Shown in pieces: positions 1 to 7,194 of a stretch of DNA of 27,497 bases. Where the stretch lies: assembly GCA_964639225.1 (NCBI GenBank), contig CAZXCK010000048.1, forward strand, positions 1-27,497, read 5' to 3'. The notes beneath the pieces were generated by a model. The model was given only the letters and a program-made list of their open reading frames with translations. It was not told the DNA's origin and made no database searches. The stretch comes from CAZXCK01 sp964639225. Lineage in GTDB: Bacteria; Chloroflexota; Anaerolineae; Aggregatilineales; Phototrophicaceae. The stretch's first letter is position 1. Each line of letters begins with the position of its first letter. The position numbers and the translations under genes were made by a program.

Positions 1-2
1 GC

Positions 3-68
3 GTTGACGGCCTGACCGGCGAGATCGTTGAGTTCATCGGCACCCCGGCTGAAGAGACTGAGGAATAG
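3..68 (+). CDS. 3' end of an unidentified protein (partial)
   Basis: Only the last 21 codons and a TAG stop are inside the window. The readable tail is VDGLTGEIVEFIGTPAEETEE, which ends in an acidic run. I do not recognise the family from so short a piece. The frame is supported because it is open from the window edge and its stop lies about 30 nt before a strong intrinsic terminator, as expected for the end of a plus-strand transcript. It converges with the rny gene on the other strand. Confidence 0.6.
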   Translation, partial: VDGLTGEIVEFIGTPAEETEE

Positions 69-100
69 TCAGCGTCTCTTCGACCTACTGAGTTAAGCAA

Positions 101-141
101 AAGCGGCTGGCCTCAATCTTCGAGGCCAGCCGCTTGTTTTT
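101..141 (+). terminator. Intrinsic terminator, probably bidirectional
   Basis: A perfect 14-bp stem (101-114 with 122-135) closes a 7-nt loop and is followed on the plus strand by GTTTTT. It would end the plus-strand gene stopping at 68. Read on the minus strand the same stem is followed by a weaker T-rich stretch (TTGCTT), so it may also end the recX-rny transcript, whose last stop codon is at 158. Confidence 0.9.
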
Positions 142-157
142 GTGGATACAGCGTGTG

Positions 158-1705
158 CTACTTCGCGTACTCGACGGCGCGTGTCTCGCGGATAACGTGG
201 ACCTTGATCTGGCCCGGATACTGCATTGTCTCCTCGATCTGGCGGGCGATGTCGCGGGCCAGCCGCAGCGACGAGAGATCATCAATCGTCTCCGGCCTGA
301 CGATGATGCGCACCTCACGCCCTGCCTGGAGCGCGTAGCTCTGCTCCACGCCGTCAAAGCTGGTAGCGATCTCTTCCAGGGTTTTGACGCGCTTGATGTA
401 GGATTCCAGGCTTTCGCGGCGGGCGCCGGGCCGCGCGCCGGAGATGGCGTCTGCCGCCTCGACGATGTAGGCCTCGACACATTCTTTTTCGACCTCGTGA
501 TGGTGGGCCGCCACGCAGTTGATAATGCGTTTATCTTTGACGCCGTAGCGTTTCAGGTATTCGGCGCCGATCAGGGCGTGCGTACCCTCAACCTCATGGT
601 CAATCGCCTTGCCGATGTCGTGCAGCAGGCCGCCAGCTTTCGCCAGTTCGACGTCGGCGCCCAGTTCGGCGGCGATCATGCCGGCGATGTGCGCTGTCTC
701 GACTGCGTGGCCATGCTGGTTCTGGCCGTAGCTGGTGCGGAACTTCAGCCGGCCCAGCAGCTTGATGAGTTCCGGGTGCAGGCCATGCACGCTGGCTTCG
801 TAGGCAGCGCGTTCGCCTTCCTCGCGGATGGTGTTCTCCACCTCGGCACGGGCGTCCTCGACCAGTTTTTCAATGCGCGCCGGGTGAATGCGACCATCCA
901 CCACCAGCTTGCTCATGGCCTGTTTGGCGACTTCGCGCCGCACCGGGTCGAAGCTGCTGATGGTGATGGCTTCCGGCGTGTCATCGACGATGACATCGAC
1001 GCCGGTCGCCAGCTCAAAGGCGCGGATGTTGCGTCCGTTGCGCCCGATGATGCGGCCTTTCATGTCGTCGTTGGGCAGCGGCACCACGCTCACCGAAATC
1101 TCGCTGACGTGCTCGCTGGCCAGACGCTGCACCGCCAGCGCAATAATGCCGCGTGCGCGGTTGTCGGCCTCTTCGTAGGCTTCGGCTTCCACCTGGCGGA
1201 TGATGCGCGCCATATCGTTGCGGGCTTCTTTTTCGGCGGCGGCCAGCAGCACTTCGCGGGCTTCATCGACCGTCATCTGGCCGATGCGCTCCAGCTCCTG
1301 CATACGCAGGGCTTCCAGTTTGCCGATGTCGTTCTCTTTTTTGTCCAGCGCGCTCTGGCGCTTGTTCAGGTTCTGCTCGCGGCGTTCGATGCGCTCGTAG
1401 CGATTGTCTACATCTTCGCGGCGGCGCTGCAGGCGCTCCTCTTCTTTGTCCAGGTCGCGGCGACGGCGCAGCAGCGTGTCTTCCGTTTCGGTTTGCAGCA
1501 CGCGGATACGTTCCTCGCCCTGGCGGACGATTTCGGCGGCGGTCTCGTTAGCCTGGCTAACGACAGAGCGCGCCTCTTCTTCGGCCATTAATCGACGATT
1601 GCGACCGGTTCGGTTCTGGTAGGCGTTGAGTACAAATACGCCAATCGCAATGCCGGCGATCAGAGCGATCAGCAATGCGAGGACAGTGATGGCATTGATT
1701 TCCAT
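158..1705 (-). CDS. rny: Ribonuclease Y
   Basis: RNase Y is a membrane-anchored endoribonuclease that initiates mRNA decay. The 515-residue product has the family's full length and order. It begins with an N-terminal transmembrane segment (about residues 5-27) and a long charged coiled coil (about 38-190). A KH domain follows with the GRIIGRNGRN loop (217-226), then an HD domain with the metal-binding HD pair at 362-363 (GGLLHDIGK) and a second His cluster near 400-403. The C-terminal region (about 430-515) is typical of the family. The ATG at 1705 is the first usable start: the in-frame sequence upstream meets a TGA within about 30 nt. No Shine-Dalgarno sequence sits at the normal distance; the only strong one is 45 nt upstream. 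It follows recX on the same strand after 114 nt with no terminator seen between them, so co-transcription is likely. Confidence 0.97.
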   Translation of the reverse strand: MEINAITVLALLIALIAGIAIGVFVLNAYQNRTGRNRRLMAEEEARSVVSQANETAAEIVRQGEERIRVLQTETEDTLLRRRRDLDKEEERLQRRREDVDNRYERIERREQNLNKRQSALDKKENDIGKLEALRMQELERIGQMTVDEAREVLLAAAEKEARNDMARIIRQVEAEAYEEADNRARGIIALAVQRLASEHVSEISVSVVPLPNDDMKGRIIGRNGRNIRAFELATGVDVIVDDTPEAITISSFDPVRREVAKQAMSKLVVDGRIHPARIEKLVEDARAEVENTIREEGERAAYEASVHGLHPELIKLLGRLKFRTSYGQNQHGHAVETAHIAGMIAAELGADVELAKAGGLLHDIGKAIDHEVEGTHALIGAEYLKRYGVKDKRIINCVAAHHHEVEKECVEAYIVEAADAISGARPGARRESLESYIKRVKTLEEIATSFDGVEQSYALQAGREVRIIVRPETIDDLSSLRLARDIARQIEETMQYPGQIKVHVIRETRAVEYAK

Positions 1706-1750
1706 ATGCGGTAGCGGTGGCTGATGATTGGGATATCAGCACAACCGCTG

Positions 1751-1759
1751 ACCTCCTTT
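1751..1759 (-). promoter_or_regulatory. Misplaced strong Shine-Dalgarno ahead of rny
   Basis: On the minus strand AAAGGAGGT is an excellent ribosome-binding site, but it lies 45 nt before the rny ATG. About 7 nt after it are TTG TGC TGA, in the rny frame, and an overlapping GTG that opens a different frame running into rny. The site may drive a tiny leader ORF that delivers ribosomes to rny. Alternatively, RNA structure may bring it close to the ATG. The sequence is certain; the function is inference. Confidence 0.5.
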
Positions 1760-1819
1760 CTCGGTTGATAAGATCAGGTGTCAGGTTTGTTGGTTTCATG
1801 TCTGTTCCTGACCCGGTAT

Positions 1820-2485
1820 TCATGGCATATCCTCGTCGGGGTCTGCTGGAAAGAATTCCGGGTCTTCGGCATTGAGTTCTTCGCAGAGCTGCTCGACAAC
1901 GCTCCGGCTCGTCTGGTAATCAAAGCCACGACGCTGTAAAAAGCTGCCAAGCTTCTGGCTGAACACCTGGCGGCGGCTGCCGCGCAGGCGTCTGGCCCGT
2001 TCCGCAGCGGCGCGATAGGCGGCGTCTTCGGTGTCGAAGTCCGCCAGCGCCTCCTCGATGATTGCTTCGGCGACCCCTTTCTGGCGCAGTTCGTAGCGCA
2101 GCGCCAGCGGGCCGCGTGGTTTGAAGGTGTCGCGGTTTTCCACCCAGTAGCGGGTAAAAGCGGCGTCGTCCAGGTAACCCATGCCTGCCAGCCGCTCGAT
2201 GGCGGCCTCGACTGCGGCAGCAGAATACTGGTTCTGCGCCAGGTTCTGCCGGACTTCGGCTTCGCTGCGAGGCCGGTAAGACAAAAACCGGGCGGCGTGG
2301 TCGTATGCCCGCTGGACATCGTCCGCGCTGCGCAGCGCCTCGATGGCGCTGGGGTCCAGTTCCTGCCCTTTGCGCAGCCGCGCCGCTTCGATCAGCGTCA
2401 GGCTGAAGGCGTACTCGCCGTCCAGGTAGACGTTGACTCGCTCTTTGTTGCGCTGCTGTACTTCCAGGGCAGTGATGGTACGCAT
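1820..2485 (-). CDS. recX: Regulatory protein RecX
   Basis: RecX binds RecA and limits its recombinase activity. The 221-residue product shows the family's helical-repeat pattern: an N-terminal beta-rich lead (LDGEYAFSLTL), then ARFLSYRPRSEAEVRQNL (about 65-82), GYLDDAAFTRYWVENR (103-118), KPRGPLALRYELRQKGV (122-138) and a last repeat, QKLGSFLQRRGFDYQTSR. The start at 2485 (MRTITALEVQ) fits the usual N-terminus. The frame is open further upstream to 2683, but that stretch runs through a terminator hairpin and shows no RecX character. No recA is in the window. The gene precedes rny on the same strand. An intrinsic terminator ends only 17 nt before the ATG, so expression may depend on read-through. 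No good Shine-Dalgarno is visible. Confidence 0.9.
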   Translation of the reverse strand: MRTITALEVQQRNKERVNVYLDGEYAFSLTLIEAARLRKGQELDPSAIEALRSADDVQRAYDHAARFLSYRPRSEAEVRQNLAQNQYSAAAVEAAIERLAGMGYLDDAAFTRYWVENRDTFKPRGPLALRYELRQKGVAEAIIEEALADFDTEDAAYRAAAERARRLRGSRRQVFSQKLGSFLQRRGFDYQTSRSVVEQLCEELNAEDPEFFPADPDEDMP

Positions 2486-2502
2486 CCCAGCATCCGTACA
2501 AT

Positions 2503-2536
2503 AAAAAAAGCCGCGATCACAGTGATGATCACGGCT
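2503..2536 (-). terminator. Intrinsic terminator directly ahead of recX
   Basis: On the minus strand an 11-bp stem (2536-2526 with 2519-2509, one G-U pair) has a 6-nt loop and is followed by a run of seven T (2509-2503). This is a textbook terminator. No minus-strand protein gene ends just upstream, so it either ends a small RNA or works as an attenuator of recX. On the plus strand the hairpin has no T-run. Confidence 0.85.
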
Positions 2537-2700
2537 ATACGCTGACATATTGGACACAAACACTATTCGGTTGTCCCGACACCAGAACGCTGGCTGTGCC
2601 AGCAACTGGCAGCGCCAGCTTTCACGCTGACGGTTGGATTTCGCCGGTTTGTCTATCGCGCCTCGGTACGGCAAACGTGCCACCGTCGCAACCAGCCGGC
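2509..2700 (-). ncRNA. Candidate structured leader or small RNA upstream of recX
   Basis: Between the terminator hairpin and about 2700 the minus strand contains several strong pairings. An outer pairing joins 2700-2696 with 2648-2644. Inside it an 8-bp stem (CGGT/GGCA with TGCC/ACCG, 2685-2664) carries a 2-nt bulge. A separate 12-bp stem (2619-2589) has a 2-by-2 internal loop and a 3-nt loop. The terminator stem follows. No protein-like ORF explains the stretch, and it does not match the tmRNA, SRP RNA or RNase P RNA signatures I know. Its 5' end is unknown; a TTGACT at 2751-2746 could be a -35 box but I see no good -10 after it. The pairings are visible in the sequence; that it is a functional RNA is inference. 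Confidence 0.35.
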
Positions 2701-2701
2701 A

Positions 2702-2957
2702 CGTCTCATTGAAAAGTAATCATCTGTTGTCTGCGCTACAATACAGTCAAAGCCGATTTTCAAGGCACAACCACCGTATCCGCCCGGTCAGTCGTCGATG
2801 GGGCGGGCATTTATGTCACAAACACACGTATAACCGTGAACTGTTAAGCAATGGTGAAAATGCTAACGTATGTAAAATGTATAAAAAAAACGCAAAATAA
2901 TCAAGTCCCGGAGACATATTGTAGCTCATATCGTAATAATATGGTTGCGGTCTGGTG
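2702..2957. other. AT-rich intergenic stretch with no recognised gene
   Basis: This part of the gap between recX and the SDR gene is markedly richer in A and T than its surroundings, especially 2820-2945, which includes a run of eight A at 2883-2890. A TACAAT at 2737-2742 on the plus strand resembles a -10 box but has no convincing -35 and leads to no gene. Short ORFs crossing the region look non-coding. It probably holds promoter sequence for the flanking genes. Confidence 0.5.
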
Positions 2958-2986
2958 TTGATTGTGCTGGCGGCGGTCGCTACAAT
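2958..2986 (+). promoter_or_regulatory. Sigma-70-type promoter of the SDR gene
   Basis: TTGATT (2958-2963), a 17-bp spacer and TACAAT (2981-2986) form a good housekeeping promoter. Transcription would start near 2993, about 40 nt before the ATG at 3034. This also argues against an upstream start at 2962, which would lie inside the promoter. Confidence 0.75.
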
Positions 2987-3033
2987 CGGCAGGCTTGCTC
3001 GAACCATCACGCACACTGAGGACGGAAACCGGC

Positions 3034-3837
3034 ATGGGCGCGAATAACCGGCGCATTCTGGTCACGGGCGGGGCGACCTTCCTGGGGCAGAACATTGTGG
3101 CGGCGCTGCTGGCTGAGGGTGCTGAGGTCACCGTACTGGTGCGCCCCGGCTCTGAGGACCGGCTGGGGCCGCTGGCGGCGCGCGTCCGCTGGTACACGGC
3201 TGATGTCTGGGATTCGGCCAGCCTGCGCGGTCGGGCGCGCGGTCACAGCACGGTGATTCACACCGTCGGCAGCATGGTCGCGGACCCGGCGCAGGGACTC
3301 ACGCACCACCGGCTGAACTTCGTCAGCGCCCGGAATGTGGTCAATATGTGTGTCAGTGATGGCGTGCCTGACATGGTTCTGCTCAGCAGCCCGCGTGCGC
3401 CCTGGGTCAACGGGCGTTACCTGAAGGCCAAACGCGAAGCTGAGGATTATCTGCGGCGGGTGGGCGTCCGGGGTGTGGTCGTCCGTGCGCCGCTGGGCTA
3501 CCTGCCGGGGCAGCGGCGTCCGCTGGTCTATGCGTTGATGTCGCTGGTGGGGCGTATACCGCCGCTATCGTGGACGCATCTGGGGCGTATCGCGCCGCTG
3601 CCGGTGGATGTCATCGCGCGCGGCGTAGCCCGCATCGCCCTAGAGACGCAGCACAGCAAGTCGATTTACTACGCTGCCGACCTGCGGCGGCGCAACCAGC
3701 GCAATGAAGCGGCTCTGGTGCTGGCTCCACCGCCGCTGGACGACGATGATACGCATCCAGCGCGCCGGGCGCGCCCCCTGGACCTGGTGGACGAGGATAC
3801 GCCGTTTGGCTGGTCTCCGCCCAACGGCCCCCGCTGA
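3034..3837 (+). CDS. NAD(P)-binding atypical short-chain dehydrogenase/epimerase-like protein
   Basis: The 267-residue product has a Rossmann fold of the extended or atypical SDR type (NmrA or NDUFA9-like). It starts RRILVTGGATFLGQNIV; the usual TGGTGFLG glycine motif is TGGATFLG here (residues 11-18), so the middle glycine is replaced by threonine. A YLKAK sequence (129-133) matches the YxxxK active-site pattern, and RAPLGYLPG is typical of nucleoside-diphosphate-sugar epimerase relatives. The substrate cannot be predicted. The last 40 residues or so are rich in Asp, Arg and Pro and look disordered. The start at 3034 is preceded by a weak GAGGACGG and by a clear promoter. The gene converges on the acyltransferase gene with only 5 nt between stops and no terminator. 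Confidence 0.85.
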   Translation: MGANNRRILVTGGATFLGQNIVAALLAEGAEVTVLVRPGSEDRLGPLAARVRWYTADVWDSASLRGRARGHSTVIHTVGSMVADPAQGLTHHRLNFVSARNVVNMCVSDGVPDMVLLSSPRAPWVNGRYLKAKREAEDYLRRVGVRGVVVRAPLGYLPGQRRPLVYALMSLVGRIPPLSWTHLGRIAPLPVDVIARGVARIALETQHSKSIYYAADLRRRNQRNEAALVLAPPPLDDDDTHPARRARPLDLVDEDTPFGWSPPNGPR

Positions 3838-3842
3838 CTTGA

Positions 3843-4943
3843 TTATTCCGCGTATTCGACGATGAAATCGGGCTGGTCCGCCAGTCGATAGCGGCGCACA
3901 GCCTGTACCTGGAGCTGGTAGTCGTTATCTGCCGCCCACTGTGCCAACCGCTGTAATTGTGCCAGTCCGCGCTGCATGGCGTCGGCCTGTTCGCCGCCGA
4001 AGCGATAACTCAGAAAGTAGCGATTGTCGTTTTCCAGGTAACGCAGCGCGGCTTCGCTCGCTTGGACGAGTGCTGTTGGCGCTGGCTGGCGCTGGAGCTG
4101 CCGCAGCGGCTGCACCGGTAATCGCACGTTGCGGGCCAGCGTGCGCAGCAGAACCGGGCGATGGAGCAGCCTGGCCAGCGCCGCGCCATCGGTCAGATGC
4201 AGTTCCACCGGTACCGGCACGGATTCGCCACCGCTGGTGGTCGCTTTGATGCATAATTCGAACTGTTCTTCGACAACGCGGGGCGTTTTCACGCGGTCCT
4301 CTGGCGGGATGAGCGCCTCGATGTGTGCCATGACGTGATTGGCTGCTTCGGCGAGCGCCTGCTTGCGCGACAGGCCCGGCACGCGGTCGCTGACCGGGGG
4401 AATTGGCTGGCCGATATTCATTGTCAGGCGCGGGCGTTTGAGCTGGAGCATGGCTTCCATTGCGCCAGCCACGCCGCCGAAGCCCATCGGCACGATGGGC
4501 GCGCCAGCTTTGGCGCTCAGCCAGGCGACGCCGCTGCGGGCCTCGCGGGCGCTGGCTTCCCAGATGCCACCCTCCGGGAAGATGCCGACTACGCCATCCT
4601 GACTGAGTACGTCCAGCGCCATCGTCATGCCGGTGCGGTCCATGCTGCCGCGTTTGATGGGGATAAAGCCGTAGGTGTTCATCAATGGGGCGAAGGTAGG
4701 GTCCAGCGGCACATCGCCCACGCCCATCATCTCGATCAGCCAGGGGACGTGCAGGATCATCAGCACCACTTCGACGACATCGACGTGATTGCCCACCAGA
4801 ATCAACGGGCCACTGGCCGGCAGGTTCTCCCTGCCGTTGACCTGTGTGCGCGTCAGCAGCTTCATAGCGGCGCGGGCCGCTGTGCGCAGCACGCCGCGCA
4901 CCACCACCCGCCGGGGATAGGTCAGCGTGTAAGTCGGCGTCAT
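3843..4943 (-). CDS. PlsC-like 1-acylglycerol-3-phosphate acyltransferase with extra C-terminal region
   Basis: The N-terminal 215 residues match lysophospholipid acyltransferases, which acylate lysophosphatidic acid to phosphatidic acid at the membrane. The conserved blocks are NHVDVVEV (52-59), GFIPIKRGS (92-100), FPEGGIWEA (122-130) and IVPMGFGG (150-157). The catalytic HX4D motif reads H53-VDVV-E58, with Glu instead of Asp. The remaining 150 residues (about 217-366) do not belong to the acyltransferase core; I do not recognise them, and a normal PlsC is about 200-260 residues long. The ATG at 4943 follows the stop of the winged-helix gene by 6 nt, so the two are almost certainly co-transcribed and perhaps translationally coupled. 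Confidence 0.88.
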   Translation of the reverse strand: MTPTYTLTYPRRVVVRGVLRTAARAAMKLLTRTQVNGRENLPASGPLILVGNHVDVVEVVLMILHVPWLIEMMGVGDVPLDPTFAPLMNTYGFIPIKRGSMDRTGMTMALDVLSQDGVVGIFPEGGIWEASAREARSGVAWLSAKAGAPIVPMGFGGVAGAMEAMLQLKRPRLTMNIGQPIPPVSDRVPGLSRKQALAEAANHVMAHIEALIPPEDRVKTPRVVEEQFELCIKATTSGGESVPVPVELHLTDGAALARLLHRPVLLRTLARNVRLPVQPLRQLQRQPAPTALVQASEAALRYLENDNRYFLSYRFGGEQADAMQRGLAQLQRLAQWAADNDYQLQVQAVRRYRLADQPDFIVEYAE

Positions 4944-4949
4944 ACCGGG

Positions 4950-5660
4950 CTACGGGTTGAGGGTGATATCGACGCCGTAAGCGGCCAGGGTGATGTTCGC
5001 CGGGGCGGCGACCACTGGCACGTCGATATACATACCGCCCGCCGCCACGATCTCGCCCATCTCGCCGTTGAGTTGGTAGGCTTCCAGGCGGATGCGTACC
5101 GGGTTCTGCTGGGCGGGGATTATCTGGGCTGGCTGCCACGACGAGCCGCTGTCCAGCGCGAACACCAGGTCCTGCGGCGTGGACGGCTCGCCGTTGACGA
5201 TGGTCACGCGCACAACCACATCGGTCATGTCATCCGGTGCGGCTTCGATGCTGGCAAAGCCGATGCGCAGCTCGGCTGGCTGGCCGGCGGTCAGCGGCTG
5301 TGGCACGCCCACCAGCATGCGACGACTGAGCGGCGAACCGGCACCGGTCGCAGGCGTGGAGCCTGGCGGGCTGAGTGGCTCGGTGCCCGTCTGGGCGACG
5401 GCGGCATCGTAGGCGCTCAGTTCTTCGACAGCCGCCTGGCCCTGTTCCGACAGCCGGTAAACCAGATCGCCGTCCATCTGCATATAGCCTTTGGTCACCA
5501 GGCGGCGCACAGCCTTGCTGAAACTGCGCTCGCTGAGGTCCAGTGCTTCGATGATGGTGTCGGCGTCGGCGGTGGGGGTGCTGGCTTTGCCGAAGTAACG
5601 CAGAATGTCGAGCGCGCCCGGCAGCGGTTCCAGTGTTCTGAGGTGAAAAGGTAATTCCAT
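4950..5660 (-). CDS. Winged-helix domain protein with C-terminal beta-rich domain
   Basis: The 236-residue product has a MarR/GntR-like winged-helix region at about residues 15-82: helices, an LSERSFSKAVRRLVTKGYM recognition region, then a two-strand wing ending VYRLSEQG. A Pro/Gly/Ser/Thr-rich linker (about 92-112) leads to a beta-strand-rich domain (116-236) of unknown type. The N-terminal part suggests DNA binding; the C-terminal part could sense a ligand or partner. I chose the ATG at 5660 because a -10-like element and the likely transcription start lie just upstream of it; a longer reading to 5726 would overlap them. It is the first gene of a two-gene unit with the PlsC-like acyltransferase, so a role in lipid or envelope regulation is a guess from context. 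Confidence 0.75.
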   Translation of the reverse strand: MELPFHLRTLEPLPGALDILRYFGKASTPTADADTIIEALDLSERSFSKAVRRLVTKGYMQMDGDLVYRLSEQGQAAVEELSAYDAAVAQTGTEPLSPPGSTPATGAGSPLSRRMLVGVPQPLTAGQPAELRIGFASIEAAPDDMTDVVVRVTIVNGEPSTPQDLVFALDSGSSWQPAQIIPAQQNPVRIRLEAYQLNGEMGEIVAAGGMYIDVPVVAAPANITLAAYGVDITLNP

Positions 5661-5702
5661 AGTTAGCTTGTTCTGTGCGTGAATGAGTCGAATATGGTTG
5701 TC

Positions 5703-5708
5703 AGTATA
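5703..5708 (-). promoter_or_regulatory. Likely -10 box for the winged-helix/acyltransferase operon
   Basis: TATACT on the minus strand lies about 43 nt before the ATG at 5660. No matching -35 box is evident. A GANTC site (GAGTC, 5685-5689) lies in the leader. Confidence 0.4.
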
Positions 5709-5736
5709 GCATAAAAAGTCCGGCAAGCGTTGAGGG

Positions 5737-5770
5737 GAATCAAACGCCCCGCCGGTTCGGGCGGGGCGTT
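5737..5770 (-). terminator. Terminator hairpin of the PDZ gene
   Basis: A perfect, very GC-rich 11-bp stem (5743-5753 with 5760-5770) closes a 6-nt loop 26 nt after the PDZ gene's stop. On the minus strand it is followed by only a short T-rich stretch (TTTGATT), so the T-tract is weak, but position and stem strength fit a terminator. Confidence 0.7.
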
Positions 5771-5795
5771 GTGCTGAGGCTGGTTTGCGGCTGCG

Positions 5796-7004
5796 TCAGA
5801 CGCTGGCTTCGGCTTCGGGAGTCTCTGGCTCTGGTTCCGGCTCCGGTGTGATGATGACCGGCGGGGCCATCATGCCGCGCAGCGGCTGGCGCTCGGCGAG
5901 TGTAATCTCGACCTCGGTGCCGCTGCCATCGCGGATAACCAGCAGCGTCACGGTGTCGCCAGGTTCGTAGGCCGCTATGCGGTCGGCCAGGGTGTTATCG
6001 GCGTCAATGGCTTCACCATCCACGCTGACGATCACATCGCCCGGCAGCAGATCGGCTTCGGCTGCCGGTGAATCCGCAGCTACTTCAACGATCAGCGCGC
6101 CCTCGGTGACGTTCAGGTTATTCTCGGCGGCTACGTCCTCATCGACGATCTCGAACTGCACGCCCAGGTAGGCCCGGTTGAACGGCATCATCTCAAAGCG
6201 GAAGTTGCGCGGGGACTCGCCACGCGGCATCATCTGGCCGAAGGGGCGGCCCTGACGGTCAAACAGGGTTGGACCGGCCAACTCCACCTCGATTTCGAGC
6301 GCCTCGCCGTCCCGTTCGATGCCCAGCACGAGGATATCGCCCGGCGCGCTGCCACGCACGACTGCCGCTACGTCTTCGACGGTGCTAACCGCCTCGTCAT
6401 TGACACTCACGATGACGTCATCCGCCAGCAGACCGGCGTCCTCAGCGGGGCTGCCTTCCTCGACGCGGGTGATGGTTACGGCGTCATCGACGAGTTCGAG
6501 GTACACGCCCAGGTAAGGCTGCATCAGCAGCCGGAACTGCTCCATTTCGCGCTCCGGGATGGGCATGTGACGCTGCTGGAAGCGCCCGCGTGGGGCGATG
6601 AAGCCCGCTGGACGTCCGGCCAGCGTCAGCTCGATTTCCAGCATGTCGCCGTCGCGCTCCACGCTCAGAGTGACGATCTCGCCGGCGCTGTACGATCCAA
6701 CGACCGCCGCCAGCGTGCCGGCGTTGACCGGCTCATCGTTGACGGCCACGATGCGATCGCCCACCTGCAGGCCAGCTTCCTCGGCGGGTGTGCCTTCCAT
6801 GACTTCGGTGATGATTACCGCCGGTTCAAAGCCGATGCCCAGATAGCCGGGACCGGCTGGCTCCGGCTCTGGCGTCACTTCCGGCGCGATTTCTTCGTCG
6901 GGGGGTGCTGGTTCTGGTGTGGTCTCCTGGGCCAGCACAGCACCCACACTCAACAGCAGGATGACGACAAGGAACAGGGTGAATCCGGTTCGTTTTCTAA
7001 ACAT
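5796..7004 (-). CDS. Secreted protein with three PDZ domains
   Basis: The 402-residue product begins with a signal peptide (MFRKRTGFTLFLVVILLLSV, likely cleaved after AVLA near residue 25) and a Pro/Glu-rich linker (27-52). Three PDZ domains follow, at about 54-128, 162-245 and 281-375. Each has a YLG-type carboxylate loop and the pattern 'SPAExAGLxxGDxIVxVNDExV'. The mature protein is strongly acidic and ends in a Pro/Glu tail. HtrA-type proteases carry similar PDZ domains, but here there is no trypsin-like domain and no other catalytic domain. It is therefore probably an exported binding or scaffold protein that recognises C-terminal peptides. A good Shine-Dalgarno (AAGGAG) lies 9 nt before the ATG, and a TACAAT (7073-7068, minus) may be its -10 box. 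Confidence 0.9.
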   Translation of the reverse strand: MFRKRTGFTLFLVVILLLSVGAVLAQETTPEPAPPDEEIAPEVTPEPEPAGPGYLGIGFEPAVIITEVMEGTPAEEAGLQVGDRIVAVNDEPVNAGTLAAVVGSYSAGEIVTLSVERDGDMLEIELTLAGRPAGFIAPRGRFQQRHMPIPEREMEQFRLLMQPYLGVYLELVDDAVTITRVEEGSPAEDAGLLADDVIVSVNDEAVSTVEDVAAVVRGSAPGDILVLGIERDGEALEIEVELAGPTLFDRQGRPFGQMMPRGESPRNFRFEMMPFNRAYLGVQFEIVDEDVAAENNLNVTEGALIVEVAADSPAAEADLLPGDVIVSVDGEAIDADNTLADRIAAYEPGDTVTLLVIRDGSGTEVEITLAERQPLRGMMAPPVIITPEPEPEPETPEAEASV

Positions 7005-7067
7005 CGCTTGCGCTCCTTAATACCTGTTATGGCCTTTGTGGCCAGTTTATCCAATCGTTCAACCGGT

Positions 7068-7073
7068 ATTGTA
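7068..7073 (-). promoter_or_regulatory. Likely -10 box of the PDZ gene
   Basis: TACAAT on the minus strand, inside TATACAATA, would start transcription near 7061, giving a leader of about 57 nt. The -35 is not clear. Confidence 0.4.
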
Positions 7074-7118
7074 TACAGCGAACACAAGAAAAGTTTGAAC
7101 AGGATGTAACCGAAGTGT

Positions 7119-7163
7119 AAAAAAATAGCGCCAGCATCGACCGGATTCGTCGATATTGGCGCT
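7119..7163 (-). terminator. Intrinsic terminator after the TyrA-like gene
   Basis: On the minus strand a 15-bp imperfect stem (7163-7149 with 7141-7127; one G-U pair and one mismatch) closes a 7-nt loop and is followed by A and seven T (7125-7119). It lies about 30 nt after the stop of the dehydrogenase gene. Confidence 0.88.
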
Positions 7164-7194
7164 GGAGTTCGCGTCAATGGGGGCTGGCCTGTGG

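Noticed and set aside
134..1591. Long plus-strand open frame opposite rny
   Set aside because: It is an antisense by-product of codon use in rny; the minus-strand frame encodes complete RNase Y with all domains.
1557..1823. Small minus-strand ORF linking recX and rny
   Set aside because: No domain and it overlaps the rny start out of frame; only its leader-like ribosome-binding site is noted as a possible regulatory element.
2486..2683. N-terminal extension of recX to 2683
   Set aside because: The extension crosses a perfect terminator and structured region and shows no RecX similarity.
4323..5654. Plus-strand open frame opposite the acyltransferase and winged-helix genes
   Set aside because: It spans two well-supported minus-strand genes and has a His/Ala/Gly-rich random-like composition.
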